10,948 bases of DNA from Deltaproteobacteria bacterium. Its GTDB lineage: Bacteria > Desulfobacterota > Deferrimicrobia > Deferrimicrobiales > Deferrimicrobiaceae. A program made the position numbers and the translations under genes. The notes under the pieces were generated by a model, which did no database searches, was not told where the DNA came from, and was given only the letters and a program-made list of their open reading frames with translations. The stretch covers positions 1 to 10,948 of the forward strand of contig JANXPS010000284.1 in the NCBI GenBank assembly GCA_025357175.1, written 5' to 3'. This document shows, piece by piece, positions 1 to 6,985 of this stretch (positions within the stretch are counted from its first letter, which is position 1; each line of letters opens with the position of its first letter).

Positions 1-667
1 CGAACGGGTGGTGAATCCGGGCTCCATGACCCGGAAACACGGGACATTTCGAGTCGGCGTAGTCGCACAGGGAGATCACATAATCGAAGCCGATCCCCCT
101 GAACTCATCGACGCCCTTGGAATACTGGTGGGAGACATCGACACCCGCCTCTTTCATCACCCGTTCGGCAAGCGGGTGGAGGTAGCAGGGAGCAACGCCC
201 GCCGAATGCGCGTCGATCCGGTCGGATTTCAGTGCCCGCGCCCACCCTTCGGCCATCTGGCTGCGGCACGCATTCGCGGTGCAAAGGAACAGCACCTTCA
301 GTCTTCGGGCCGCCCCCTCGGCTTCCCGCGAGTCCCGCCCGATCCCGGTTGCCCCGATGGGGCGCGCGGGCATCACGGGCATCCTCAGCCACACGAGGGT
401 GGCGCCCCAACCACCGGCCTCGGGCGGCGCAACGGTGAACGAATCGACCCGCGGATGCCGGGACAGCACCGAAGCAACCGTTCGGCGCAATTCCCCCTTC
501 CCCTTGCCGTGGATCAGCCGCACCTGCCGGAACCCGGCCCGGCTCGCCTCGTCGAGATATTCCGCAACAACCGAAGCAACCTCGGATGGCTTGAACGGGT
601 GGAGATCGATCCGGTTCTCGATCGGAATCCTTTGCGGCGGCATTTCGTCGATCGGTGGCTCACTCAT
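1..667 (-). CDS. Smr domain - arsenate reductase/LMW phosphatase fusion protein (partial, C-terminus beyond the window)
   Basis: One open frame runs from ATG at 667 to the window edge (222 residues visible, no stop). Residues about 17-94 form a Smr domain: DLHP at 21-24, an amphipathic helix, then IHGKGKG at 52-58 and an APPEAGGWGATLVWL end. Smr domains bind or cut nucleic acids. After a linker (about 95-121), residues 122-222 match the low-molecular-weight tyrosine phosphatase fold of thioredoxin-coupled arsenate reductases. The visible features are the P-loop C129-TANAC-R135-S, SAG at 154-156, and SLCDYADSKCPVFPG with C201 and C208 seven apart. C129, C201 and C208 correspond to the three redox cysteines of the pI258-type ArsC family, which favours arsenate reduction over tyrosine dephosphorylation. 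The DP catalytic-acid region lies beyond the window. No Shine-Dalgarno sequence precedes the start. The gene diverges from selB, with 44 bp between start codons. Domain calls are firm; the role of the fusion is unknown. Confidence 0.9.
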   Translation of the reverse strand, partial: MSEPPIDEMPPQRIPIENRIDLHPFKPSEVASVVAEYLDEASRAGFRQVRLIHGKGKGELRRTVASVLSRHPRVDSFTVAPPEAGGWGATLVWLRMPVMPARPIGATGIGRDSREAEGAARRLKVLFLCTANACRSQMAEGWARALKSDRIDAHSAGVAPCYLHPLAERVMKEAGVDVSHQYSKGVDEFRGIGFDYVISLCDYADSKCPVFPGHGARIHHPF

Positions 668-673
668 GGTGGC

Positions 674-702
674 ATCTTACCGTATCTTCACGAATCCGGT
701 AA
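674..702 (-). promoter_or_regulatory. Predicted promoter of the Smr-ArsC gene (leaderless)
   Basis: On the minus strand TTACCG (702-697) and TAAGAT (679-674) are 17 bp apart, and six bases then separate the -10 from the ATG at 667. Hexamers, spacing and distance to the start codon are identical to those of the selB promoter on the opposite strand, because both derive from one perfect inverted repeat. No Shine-Dalgarno sequence is present. Confidence 0.5.
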
Positions 703-705
703 GAT
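677..705 (+). promoter_or_regulatory. Predicted selB promoter (leaderless)
   Basis: A -35-like TTACCG (677-682) and a -10-like TAAGAT (700-705, matching TATAAT at T1, A2, A5 and T6) are separated by exactly 17 bp. The start codon begins 7 nt after the -10, so transcription would begin at or beside the A of ATG. No Shine-Dalgarno sequence lies between. The element shares its bases with the divergent promoter on the other strand. The call rests on pattern only. Confidence 0.5.
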
Positions 706-711
706 ACCCGC

Positions 712-2637
712 ATGTCCCGACGCGTCATCATCGGCACCGCAGGCCACATCGACCACGGCAAGAGCGCCATCGTCCGCGCCCTTACGGGCGTGGATCCCGA
801 CCGTCTCAAGGAAGAAAAGGCACGAGGGATCACGATCGAGCTCGGATTCGCCCACATGCAGCTCCCCAGCGGAACCCTCGCCGGAATCGTCGATGTCCCC
901 GGGCACGAACGGTTCGTCCGGACGATGGTCGCCGGTGCCGCAGGGATCGACATCGTGCTTCTGGTCATCGGCATCGACGAGGGCATCAAGCCGCAGACGC
1001 GCGAGCACATGGATATTTGCCGCCTGCTCTCGATCCGGCACGGCCTCGTCGTCCTCAACAAGCGCGACCGTGTCGATGACGAATGGGCCCGGCTCCAGCA
1101 GGACGAGATACGGGACTTCGTGCGCGGCACCTTCCTCGAAAATGCACCCGTTCTTGAGGTATCCGCGCTCACAGGCCAGGGAATCCCCGAACTGGCCGCC
1201 GCCATCGATACGCTGGCCGCGACGATTCCCGGAAAAGACCCTCTCCTCCCGTTCCGGTTGCCGATCGACCGGTCTTTCACGATCAAGGGCTTCGGGACCG
1301 TCGTCACGGGCACCGTGGCCGGAGGGTCGATCCGGACGGGTGAGGACGTCGTTATCCAACCGAACGGATCCACGATTCGGGTCCGCGGGTTGCAGGTTCA
1401 CGGCGAAGGAGCCGAGATCGCGGAGGCCGGCAACCGGGCCGCGATCAACCTTCAGGGCGCGGAAAAGGAAAGCGCCCCGCGCGGGGCCGTGCTGTGCCGA
1501 CCCGGCGATTTCCGACCGACCCGGTCGATCGAAGCCTCGATCGAGTACCTGCAGCAGGCGCCCAGGCCGATGAAAACACGCGACCGGATCACCTTCCATT
1601 CGGGGACGGCCTCTTCACCGGGCCGGATCGTCCTTTATGGACAAACCGAGATCCCGCCGGGCGGCTCGGCCATGGGTCGCATAGAATTATCAGACCCGTT
1701 CGTGCTGATGACTGGCGATCACTTCATCCTGCGCGGTTTTGCGCCTCTTGCCAACTTCGGATACACGATCGGCGGGGGCACGGTTCTCGTCCCCTATCCA
1801 CCCAAACGAAAGGGGACCGTTCGGGTGGTTCCCCCCGTCCTCGATTCGTTGCGTTCGTCTGATTTGTCCACCCGGATCCAGGCTGTCTTGGGAGACGCCT
1901 CGATCCCGGGTGCCGAGGATCGCGACATGCCCGTCATTTGCGGCGCGAACCTGAGGGACATCCGAAAGGAACTCGACAGACTCGCCGGAGCAGGGAAGAT
2001 CATTCGAGATAAATTCGCGAACGGATACCGGTATTGGCATTCGTCTGCCGTGGAGGAATCGCGACACCTGCTGGTCGCTTCGCTGGGCGCCCTCCATTCG
2101 AGGATGCCGGAGCGGGAAGGCTTCTCGTTGGAAACCATCGTCACCGGCACGAACCGTTCGGTCGAACCCGCGATAGCGATCCTTGCCTTGACGTCCGATT
2201 CCGGCGTGGAACGTCAGGGCGACCTGTACTTTTTGCCGGATAAGCGACCCCGTTCGGTCGAATTGACCACACCCCTCGCCCAATCGCTCGAGGAGGCGGT
2301 CCGCCGGTCGGGACTGGCGGCCCCCTCTCTCACGGAACTGGCCAATGCCGGGGGGCGCGAGGTTGAGAGACGCCTGTTCGAAAGGACGGTCGAGGGACTC
2401 GTCCGGGAAGGCCGGATCATCAAGATCAAGGAGATGTACTTCGACCCCGCGTCGGTCGGTGCGCTGAAGGATCAGCTGACGGCCTACCTGGTGCGGAAAG
2501 GGGAGATCACCGTGCCCGAATTCAAGGAAATGACAGGACTTTCCCGAAAACATGTCATCCCCCTGATCGAATATTTCGACCTGATCAAATGGACCCTGCG
2601 GGTGGGAGAGAAACGGATTCTCAGGAAAGCTCAGTAA
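712..2637 (+). CDS. selB: Selenocysteine-specific translation elongation factor SelB
   Basis: SelB is a GTPase that carries Sec-tRNA(Sec) to the ribosome and binds the SECIS hairpin of selenoprotein mRNAs, so that UGA is read as selenocysteine. At 641 aa it has normal SelB length. The GTPase motifs are intact: G1 GHIDHGKS (11-18), G2 RGIT (38-41), G3 DVPGHE (61-66), G4 NKRD (116-119) and G5 SAL (151-153). EF-Tu-like beta-barrel domains follow (about 175-360), with FTIKGFGTVVTGTV at 189-202. The C-terminal part (about 380-640) is the SelB winged-helix array that binds SECIS RNA; its last unit has the typical FKEMTGLSRKHVIPLIEYFD (604-623). The start is fixed by the conserved VIIGTAGHIDHGK N-terminus. 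There is no Shine-Dalgarno sequence, and a -10-like hexamer sits 6 nt upstream of the ATG. No other selenium gene is in the window. Confidence 0.97.
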   Translation: MSRRVIIGTAGHIDHGKSAIVRALTGVDPDRLKEEKARGITIELGFAHMQLPSGTLAGIVDVPGHERFVRTMVAGAAGIDIVLLVIGIDEGIKPQTREHMDICRLLSIRHGLVVLNKRDRVDDEWARLQQDEIRDFVRGTFLENAPVLEVSALTGQGIPELAAAIDTLAATIPGKDPLLPFRLPIDRSFTIKGFGTVVTGTVAGGSIRTGEDVVIQPNGSTIRVRGLQVHGEGAEIAEAGNRAAINLQGAEKESAPRGAVLCRPGDFRPTRSIEASIEYLQQAPRPMKTRDRITFHSGTASSPGRIVLYGQTEIPPGGSAMGRIELSDPFVLMTGDHFILRGFAPLANFGYTIGGGTVLVPYPPKRKGTVRVVPPVLDSLRSSDLSTRIQAVLGDASIPGAEDRDMPVICGANLRDIRKELDRLAGAGKIIRDKFANGYRYWHSSAVEESRHLLVASLGALHSRMPEREGFSLETIVTGTNRSVEPAIAILALTSDSGVERQGDLYFLPDKRPRSVELTTPLAQSLEEAVRRSGLAAPSLTELANAGGREVERRLFERTVEGLVREGRIIKIKEMYFDPASVGALKDQLTAYLVRKGEITVPEFKEMTGLSRKHVIPLIEYFDLIKWTLRVGEKRILRKAQ

Positions 2638-2640
2638 CGG

Positions 2641-3801
2641 CTATAGAAATCTGTCTTCACGCGATCGATGGACCGCTCCGAACAACACCCCGGATGCGAA
2701 CCCGGCAAGGCTCCCCCAAATGGAAAGCGGGGTCGGGTCGCCGATCCGGAGCAGCAAACCCGTCATGCCCCCGATCTCGGGATTGGCCATCAACGTGCCC
2801 AGCGCCCAGAAGCAGGCAAACATGTAGGCAGGCGCACTGACGATCCGCCCCATTCCGTACATCGTGATCGAAACGTCCGGGAAATAAACGAGGTAGGCAC
2901 CCAGAACCGCCGCGACCGCGCCCGCGGATCCCAGCGCAACCGGGGCACCGATTCGTCCGGCCATCATGTGTGCAACACCCGCCGTTACGGCGCCTAAGAT
3001 GTATAATCCCGCGAACGGTACCGATCCGGTCCGTTCTTCGACCGGTCGGCCAAGGACGAACAGGAACATCATACCGGCACCCAGGGGGAGAAACCCGCCC
3101 GGTAGAAACGGGTAGGCAAGCAAGGCACTGATCGAACCGCCGGTCACGCCGGTGCCGGATGGCAGGCCGCCCGCCCCCCAGGGCAATCGGCAGGATGCCC
3201 CCCCGAGTGCCGATAGGATCAGCATTATCAGGGGAATGGCGAGAAACGTCCATGTGGCGGTCGGGAACGACCGGATTCCCGCTGCTCCCGAGGACAACGG
3301 AACGACGACGGGGAGCGCCAGCGACGGATTCGCTCCGGTCCCCGAATTTCCGTTGCCGAGATATTTCAGGTCGAGGCTCTTTTTCATCTCGGCCGCCATC
3401 GATTCGCCCATGGCGGCGTACCGGGCGGCGTTAAGCCGTGTGAACGCAAACCGTTCGCTCAACTTTGTGGCGGATTCCCTCGGAACCAGAAAGCCCCTGC
3501 AGGCGGAGCAGACGATCACGGGAACCCCGGTCGCCTGGTAATCGATCGCCGAGAGGACCGATTCGCACCGCGGGCATCGAAGCGACGCGGCCAGGGCGTG
3601 CATTCCCGCCATGGGTGCCCAGGGGGCGGGCGGAGATGGCCCAGCTTTCCCCTGTTCGACGAAGGTCAACCGGCCTTCGGTCAACTCCCGGATCTCGCCG
3701 GGATCGAACCAGATCGCGCCGCAAGTCTCGCAGCGATCGATCTCCTTCCCGCCCGATTCGACCGGGTGCATCGAGGATATTTTGCAGAAATGGCAGCGCA
3801 T
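2641..3801 (-). CDS. Membrane protein with two zinc ribbons and an apparently inactive rhomboid domain
   Basis: The 386-aa product starts with two zinc-ribbon modules. The first is C3-x2-C6 with C24-x2-C27, followed by GAIWFDPGEIREL, the pattern of the zf-TFIIB-like family. The second is C76-x2-C79 with C98-x2-C101. After a linker rich in G, S and P come about six hydrophobic segments (from about 181 to 377) with the rhomboid layout: FLPGGFLPLGAGMMFLFVLGRPVEERTG (by position 232-259), GLYILGAVTAGVAH, GSAGAVAAVLGAYLVYFP and WGSLAGFASG. In active rhomboid proteases these carry HxxxxHxxxN, GxSG and a late-helix His. Here the two His are P234 and P239, the Asn is G243, the Ser is A293 (G-S-A-G) and the His is S364. 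The fold is recognisable but no catalytic residue remains, so I infer a pseudoprotease with zinc-binding cytoplasmic modules. AGGA lies 7 nt before the ATG. The stop is 3 bp from that of convergent selB. Substrate and role are unknown. Confidence 0.85.
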   Translation of the reverse strand: MRCHFCKISSMHPVESGGKEIDRCETCGAIWFDPGEIRELTEGRLTFVEQGKAGPSPPAPWAPMAGMHALAASLRCPRCESVLSAIDYQATGVPVIVCSACRGFLVPRESATKLSERFAFTRLNAARYAAMGESMAAEMKKSLDLKYLGNGNSGTGANPSLALPVVVPLSSGAAGIRSFPTATWTFLAIPLIMLILSALGGASCRLPWGAGGLPSGTGVTGGSISALLAYPFLPGGFLPLGAGMMFLFVLGRPVEERTGSVPFAGLYILGAVTAGVAHMMAGRIGAPVALGSAGAVAAVLGAYLVYFPDVSITMYGMGRIVSAPAYMFACFWALGTLMANPEIGGMTGLLLRIGDPTPLSIWGSLAGFASGVLFGAVHRSREDRFL

Positions 3802-3807
3802 CGATTC

Positions 3808-3835
3808 ATCCTACCTCAAAAGGAACCAATGAAAA
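3808..3835 (-). promoter_or_regulatory. Possible promoter of the zinc-ribbon rhomboid-like gene
   Basis: On the minus strand TTTTCA (3835-3830) and TAGGAT (3813-3808) are 16 bp apart, and TAGGAT ends 6 nt before the ATG at 3801. The -35 candidate lies in the 3' edge of the nuo terminator stem. The same bases supply AGGA (3812-3809), a fair Shine-Dalgarno match, so the hexamer may be a ribosome site rather than a -10. The call is weak. It is offered because the gene begins only 29 nt beyond a strong terminator and needs either its own start or read-through. Confidence 0.25.
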
Positions 3836-3867
3836 GGCCCCGGAATTTCGCCTTCCGGGGCCTTTTC
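3831..3867 (-). terminator. Intrinsic terminator of the nuo operon
   Basis: A perfect 15-bp stem pairs GAAAAGGCCCCGGAA (3831-3845) with TTCCGGGGCCTTTTC (3853-3867) around a 7-nt loop. Read on the minus strand, the GC-rich stem ends in TTTT and lies 26 nt past the nuoN stop, as expected for a Rho-independent terminator. The flanking A and T runs are symmetric, so it could also work on the plus strand, though no plus-strand gene ends nearby. It separates the nuo operon from the rhomboid-like gene. Confidence 0.9.
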
Positions 3868-3893
3868 AAGATCGATATCGGGCTTCGGTTTTG

Positions 3894-5369
3894 CTACATC
3901 AGGAGCGACAGCACCGACTGTTCGGCCATCGTAAGGACTGCACCGGGAATCATCCCCAGGACCAGCACGACGGCGGCGCAGGCACACAGCGCAAGGGCGT
4001 AGCCAAATGGCGGCGTGTGGGGCGTCACGACCTCTCCCTCGGGCGTCATGAAGTACATGTAGACGACGATCCGGAGATAATAATAGATCGAGGCAGCGCT
4101 GTTCAGCACGCCCAGGATCGCCAGCCAGATGTATCCGTTTTTAACGGCCGCGCTGAAAAGGTAGAACTTGCCGATGAAGCCGCCGGTGGGCGGAATGCCC
4201 GCCAAGGAAACGAGGAACAGCGTCAGGAGGGCGCCGAGGACCGGATACTTGAATCCGATGCCCCTGAGGTTATGGATGTCGTAGCCGTCGTCTTCTTTTT
4301 GCGAGATCAGCATCAGCACCCCGAAGGCGCCGATGTTCATGAATGCGTAAACGAGCAGATAAAAAAGCGCCGCCTGGCTACCCAGAAGATCGCCTGCAAC
4401 CAAACCGACCATGATATAGCCCGCATGGGCGATCGACGAGTAGGCCAAGATGCGCTTGACGTTGTTTTGACCGAGCGCGGAAATGTTGCCGACCGTCATC
4501 GTCAGCACTGCAAGCACCCAGAGGACGGGGCCGATGGCCGGTGACACGCCCGGGAAAAGCAGCATCGCGACACGGACAAGCGCGGCGAATGCCGCGGCCT
4601 TCACCGCAGCCGACATGAATGCCGTCACCAGCGTCGGCGCGCCTTCATATGCGTCGGGCGTCCACATGTGGAACGGAAACAGCGATACCTTGAATGCGAA
4701 CCCGACCAGCAGCAGACCCATGCCTGCGAGAAACAGCGAACTGCCGGCCATTCCACCGCCGACCGACATGTAAACGAGGACCGGGATTTTGGTCGTCCCG
4801 GTTGCCGCGTAGATCAGCGCCATCCCGTAGAGCATGAATGCGGCGCCGAACGCGCCGAGCAGGAAATATTTGAGCGCCCCCTCGATCGCGGTCATCCGGC
4901 TGCGCTGGAAACCCACCAGCACATAGATCGGAATCGAAAGCGTTTCGAGGCCCAGGAAGATCGTCATGAGGTCGGTGCCCTTGGCCATGATCAGCATGCC
5001 GGTCGTGGACATCAGGATGAGCGAGTAGAATTCGCCCTTCTGGGTGCCTGCCCGTTCGGACCATCCGGTCGCCATCAGCAGAACCAGCGCGCACGCCGAA
5101 AGAACGACCGTGGAGAAGAACATGCCGAAACCGTCCGAGGTGATCATGCCGGAGAAACCGACGATCCGGGAGGAGCCGAGAAGGTAGACTTCGCCGAGGG
5201 CGGCCAGCACGCCTGCAAGACTCAACCAGCAAAGCAGCCATTTGCCGTCTTCAGCCAGGAAGAGGTCGGCCATGAGCACGGTGATGGCCGTACACACCAG
5301 AATGGCCTCGGGCGCGATGCTTGCGATGCCCTGCATCACCTGGGAACTATCGAAGGGAATCGCTATCAT
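3894..5369 (-). CDS. nuoN: NADH-quinone oxidoreductase subunit N
   Basis: NuoN is one of the three antiporter-like proton-pumping subunits of complex I in the cytoplasmic membrane. At 491 aa it is close to the usual length (about 485 in E. coli), with roughly 14 hydrophobic segments. The charged residues of the central proton path are present: E142 in LGLETLSIP, K167 in ALKYFL, K227 in FKVSLFPFH, K257 in AAVKAAAF and K401 in FIGKFYLF. The signature FKVSLFPFHMWTPDAYEGAP spans 226-245. It starts 9 nt after the nuoM stop; GAGGAAG lies 12 nt upstream, inside the end of nuoM, which suggests coupled translation. It is the last gene of the operon, just before the intrinsic terminator. Confidence 0.97.
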   Translation of the reverse strand: MIAIPFDSSQVMQGIASIAPEAILVCTAITVLMADLFLAEDGKWLLCWLSLAGVLAALGEVYLLGSSRIVGFSGMITSDGFGMFFSTVVLSACALVLLMATGWSERAGTQKGEFYSLILMSTTGMLIMAKGTDLMTIFLGLETLSIPIYVLVGFQRSRMTAIEGALKYFLLGAFGAAFMLYGMALIYAATGTTKIPVLVYMSVGGGMAGSSLFLAGMGLLLVGFAFKVSLFPFHMWTPDAYEGAPTLVTAFMSAAVKAAAFAALVRVAMLLFPGVSPAIGPVLWVLAVLTMTVGNISALGQNNVKRILAYSSIAHAGYIMVGLVAGDLLGSQAALFYLLVYAFMNIGAFGVLMLISQKEDDGYDIHNLRGIGFKYPVLGALLTLFLVSLAGIPPTGGFIGKFYLFSAAVKNGYIWLAILGVLNSAASIYYYLRIVVYMYFMTPEGEVVTPHTPPFGYALALCACAAVVLVLGMIPGAVLTMAEQSVLSLLM

Positions 5370-5378
5370 CCGCTTGTC

Positions 5379-6950
5379 TCACTTCCTCACGTCGAAATAT
5401 CGGGCCAGCAACGTCTCTCCCGCGGGCGATGCGGCGAGCGCCGACTGGTGTTTCGCATGGATCTGCTGGACGTAAGCGTTCACCGTGGCGTCCATCTTGC
5501 GAAGGAACGGGTCGGGGTAGACGCCGATCCAGAAAATGAACAGCACGAGCGGCGCCATATAGGCGATCTCGCGGAAATTCATGTCGGTCAGGTGCAGCTT
5601 GTGGGCGTTGGTGAGTTTCCCGAACAGGACCCGCTGGCACATCCAGAGCATGTAGACCGCCGCGAAGATCACGCCGCTGGCGGCAAAGACGACCGCGATC
5701 GGCGAGGTCTTGAACGCGCCGAGCATGATGAGGAACTCACCGACGAAGCCGTTCAAGCCAGGAAGGCCGATCGACGAGAACGTGACGAGCATGAACGTCA
5801 GCGTGAAGAGCGGAACGATCTTGGCGATCCCGCCGAAATCGGAGATCTGCCGGGTGTGGGACCGTTCGTAGATGATGCCGACGCCGAGGAAGAGCGCGCC
5901 GGTGGAAATGCCGTGGTTGATCATCTGGAGGATTCCGCCCTCGATGCCCTGGAGGTTGAGGGCGAAGAGGCCGAGCATGACGAAGCCGAGGTGCGAGACC
6001 GAGGAGTAGGCGACCAGCTTCTTGATGTCTTTCTGGACCATCGCCACGAGCGCCCCGTAGATGATCCCGATGACGGCCAGCCCGGTGACGAAAGGCATCA
6101 GGTCGAAGGTCGCGACCGGAAAGAGCGGCATCGCGAGGCGGAGGAAGCCGTAGGTTCCCATCTTGAGGAGAACGGCGGCCAGGATGACCGACCCGGCGGT
6201 CGGTGCCTCGACGTGCGCATCGGGCAGCCATGTATGGAACGGAAACATCGGAACCTTGAATGCGAACGCAAGCCCGAAGGCGAGGAACATCCAGAACTGC
6301 ATCTTGACCGGAATATTGAGGTTGTACAGCGCCGACAGTTCGGTCGTGTAGACGCCGGTCACCTTGTAGTTGTAGAAGTAGAGCGCGAGGATCGCGACCA
6401 GCATCAGCACGGATCCGACGAAAGTGTATATGAAGAACTTGACCGCGGCATAAATGCGCCGCTCGCCGCCCCAGACGCCGATGAGGAAGTACATCGGGAT
6501 CAGGACCAGTTCCCAGAAGATGTAGAAAAGGAACAGGTCGATCGCGAGGAAGACACCGACCATTCCGACCTCGAGCAGCAGCATGAAGATCATGAATTCC
6601 TTCACGTGCTTCTCGACTGCCGCATAGGTGGAGAGAATGGCGATCGGCATGATGAAGGTGGTCAGCATGAGCAACCACAGCGAAATTCCGTCGACGCCCA
6701 CGTTGTAGCCGATGCCGAACTGCGGGATCCAGGGAACCTTCTGGGTGAACTGCATCGCCGCCGTGGCGCCGTCGAAATTCAGCAGCACCGGCACCGACAG
6801 GACAAACTCGACCAGCGTCACCAGCAGCGTGAAATGCTTGATCGCCCGCCCGTTCTCCTTCGGAAGAAAAAAGAGGACGAAAGCGCCCGCCAGCGGCAGG
6901 AATATCAGTATCGTCAGGATATTCGACATCAGGTTCGGACTTGCCGTCAT
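5379..6950 (-). CDS. nuoM: NADH-quinone oxidoreductase subunit M
   Basis: NuoM is the middle antiporter-like proton-pumping subunit of complex I. I place the start at 6950 (523 aa, near the E. coli length of about 509), giving MTASPNLMSNILTILIFLPL. A GGAG lies 9 nt before this ATG, whereas the next ATG (6929) has no ribosome site. The open frame continues upstream to 7109, but that extension would translate the palindromic element, which is not NuoM-like. Key residues are E147 in FWELVLIPMY, K232 in FKVPMFPFHTWLPDAH, K263 in LLKMGTYG and E405 in FVGEF. The QKDIKKLVAYSSVSHLG helix is at 306-322. Unlike the other junctions in this operon, 217 bp separate it from the nuoL stop. Confidence 0.96.
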   Translation of the reverse strand: MTASPNLMSNILTILIFLPLAGAFVLFFLPKENGRAIKHFTLLVTLVEFVLSVPVLLNFDGATAAMQFTQKVPWIPQFGIGYNVGVDGISLWLLMLTTFIMPIAILSTYAAVEKHVKEFMIFMLLLEVGMVGVFLAIDLFLFYIFWELVLIPMYFLIGVWGGERRIYAAVKFFIYTFVGSVLMLVAILALYFYNYKVTGVYTTELSALYNLNIPVKMQFWMFLAFGLAFAFKVPMFPFHTWLPDAHVEAPTAGSVILAAVLLKMGTYGFLRLAMPLFPVATFDLMPFVTGLAVIGIIYGALVAMVQKDIKKLVAYSSVSHLGFVMLGLFALNLQGIEGGILQMINHGISTGALFLGVGIIYERSHTRQISDFGGIAKIVPLFTLTFMLVTFSSIGLPGLNGFVGEFLIMLGAFKTSPIAVVFAASGVIFAAVYMLWMCQRVLFGKLTNAHKLHLTDMNFREIAYMAPLVLFIFWIGVYPDPFLRKMDATVNAYVQQIHAKHQSALAASPAGETLLARYFDVRK

Positions 6951-6959
6951 CGGTTCACG

Positions 6960-6963
6960 CTCC
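6960..6963 (-). promoter_or_regulatory. Ribosome binding site that decides the nuoM start
   Basis: GGAG on the minus strand sits 9 nt before the ATG at 6950. It lies outside the palindromic element, so nuoM keeps its own initiation signal. It supports 6950 over the upstream in-frame ATG at 7109 and the downstream one at 6929. Confidence 0.75.
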
Positions 6964-6985
6964 GGGGGACTTCCATGCGTTGCGT

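Larger units (their letters stand above)
674..705. repeat. 9-bp perfect inverted repeat in the divergent promoter region
   Basis: ATCTTACCG (674-682) and CGGTAAGAT (697-705) are perfect reverse complements with 14 bp between. A second, offset pair overlaps it: GTATCTT (682-688) and AAGATAC (701-707). The repeat contains the -35 and -10 candidates of both divergent genes. It could also be an operator for a dimeric regulator. Confidence 0.75.

Noticed and set aside
688..1599. Long minus-strand open frames opposite selB (also 660-1373).
   Set aside because: They are antisense shadows in GC-rich coding DNA. The plus-strand frame has all SelB GTPase motifs, and the shadow proteins show no recognisable domain.
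2600..2660. A terminator between the convergent selB and rhomboid-like genes.
   Set aside because: Only a weak 5-bp GAGAA/TTCTC pairing without a T-run is visible, and just 3 bp separate the stops. Termination probably occurs elsewhere or is Rho-dependent.
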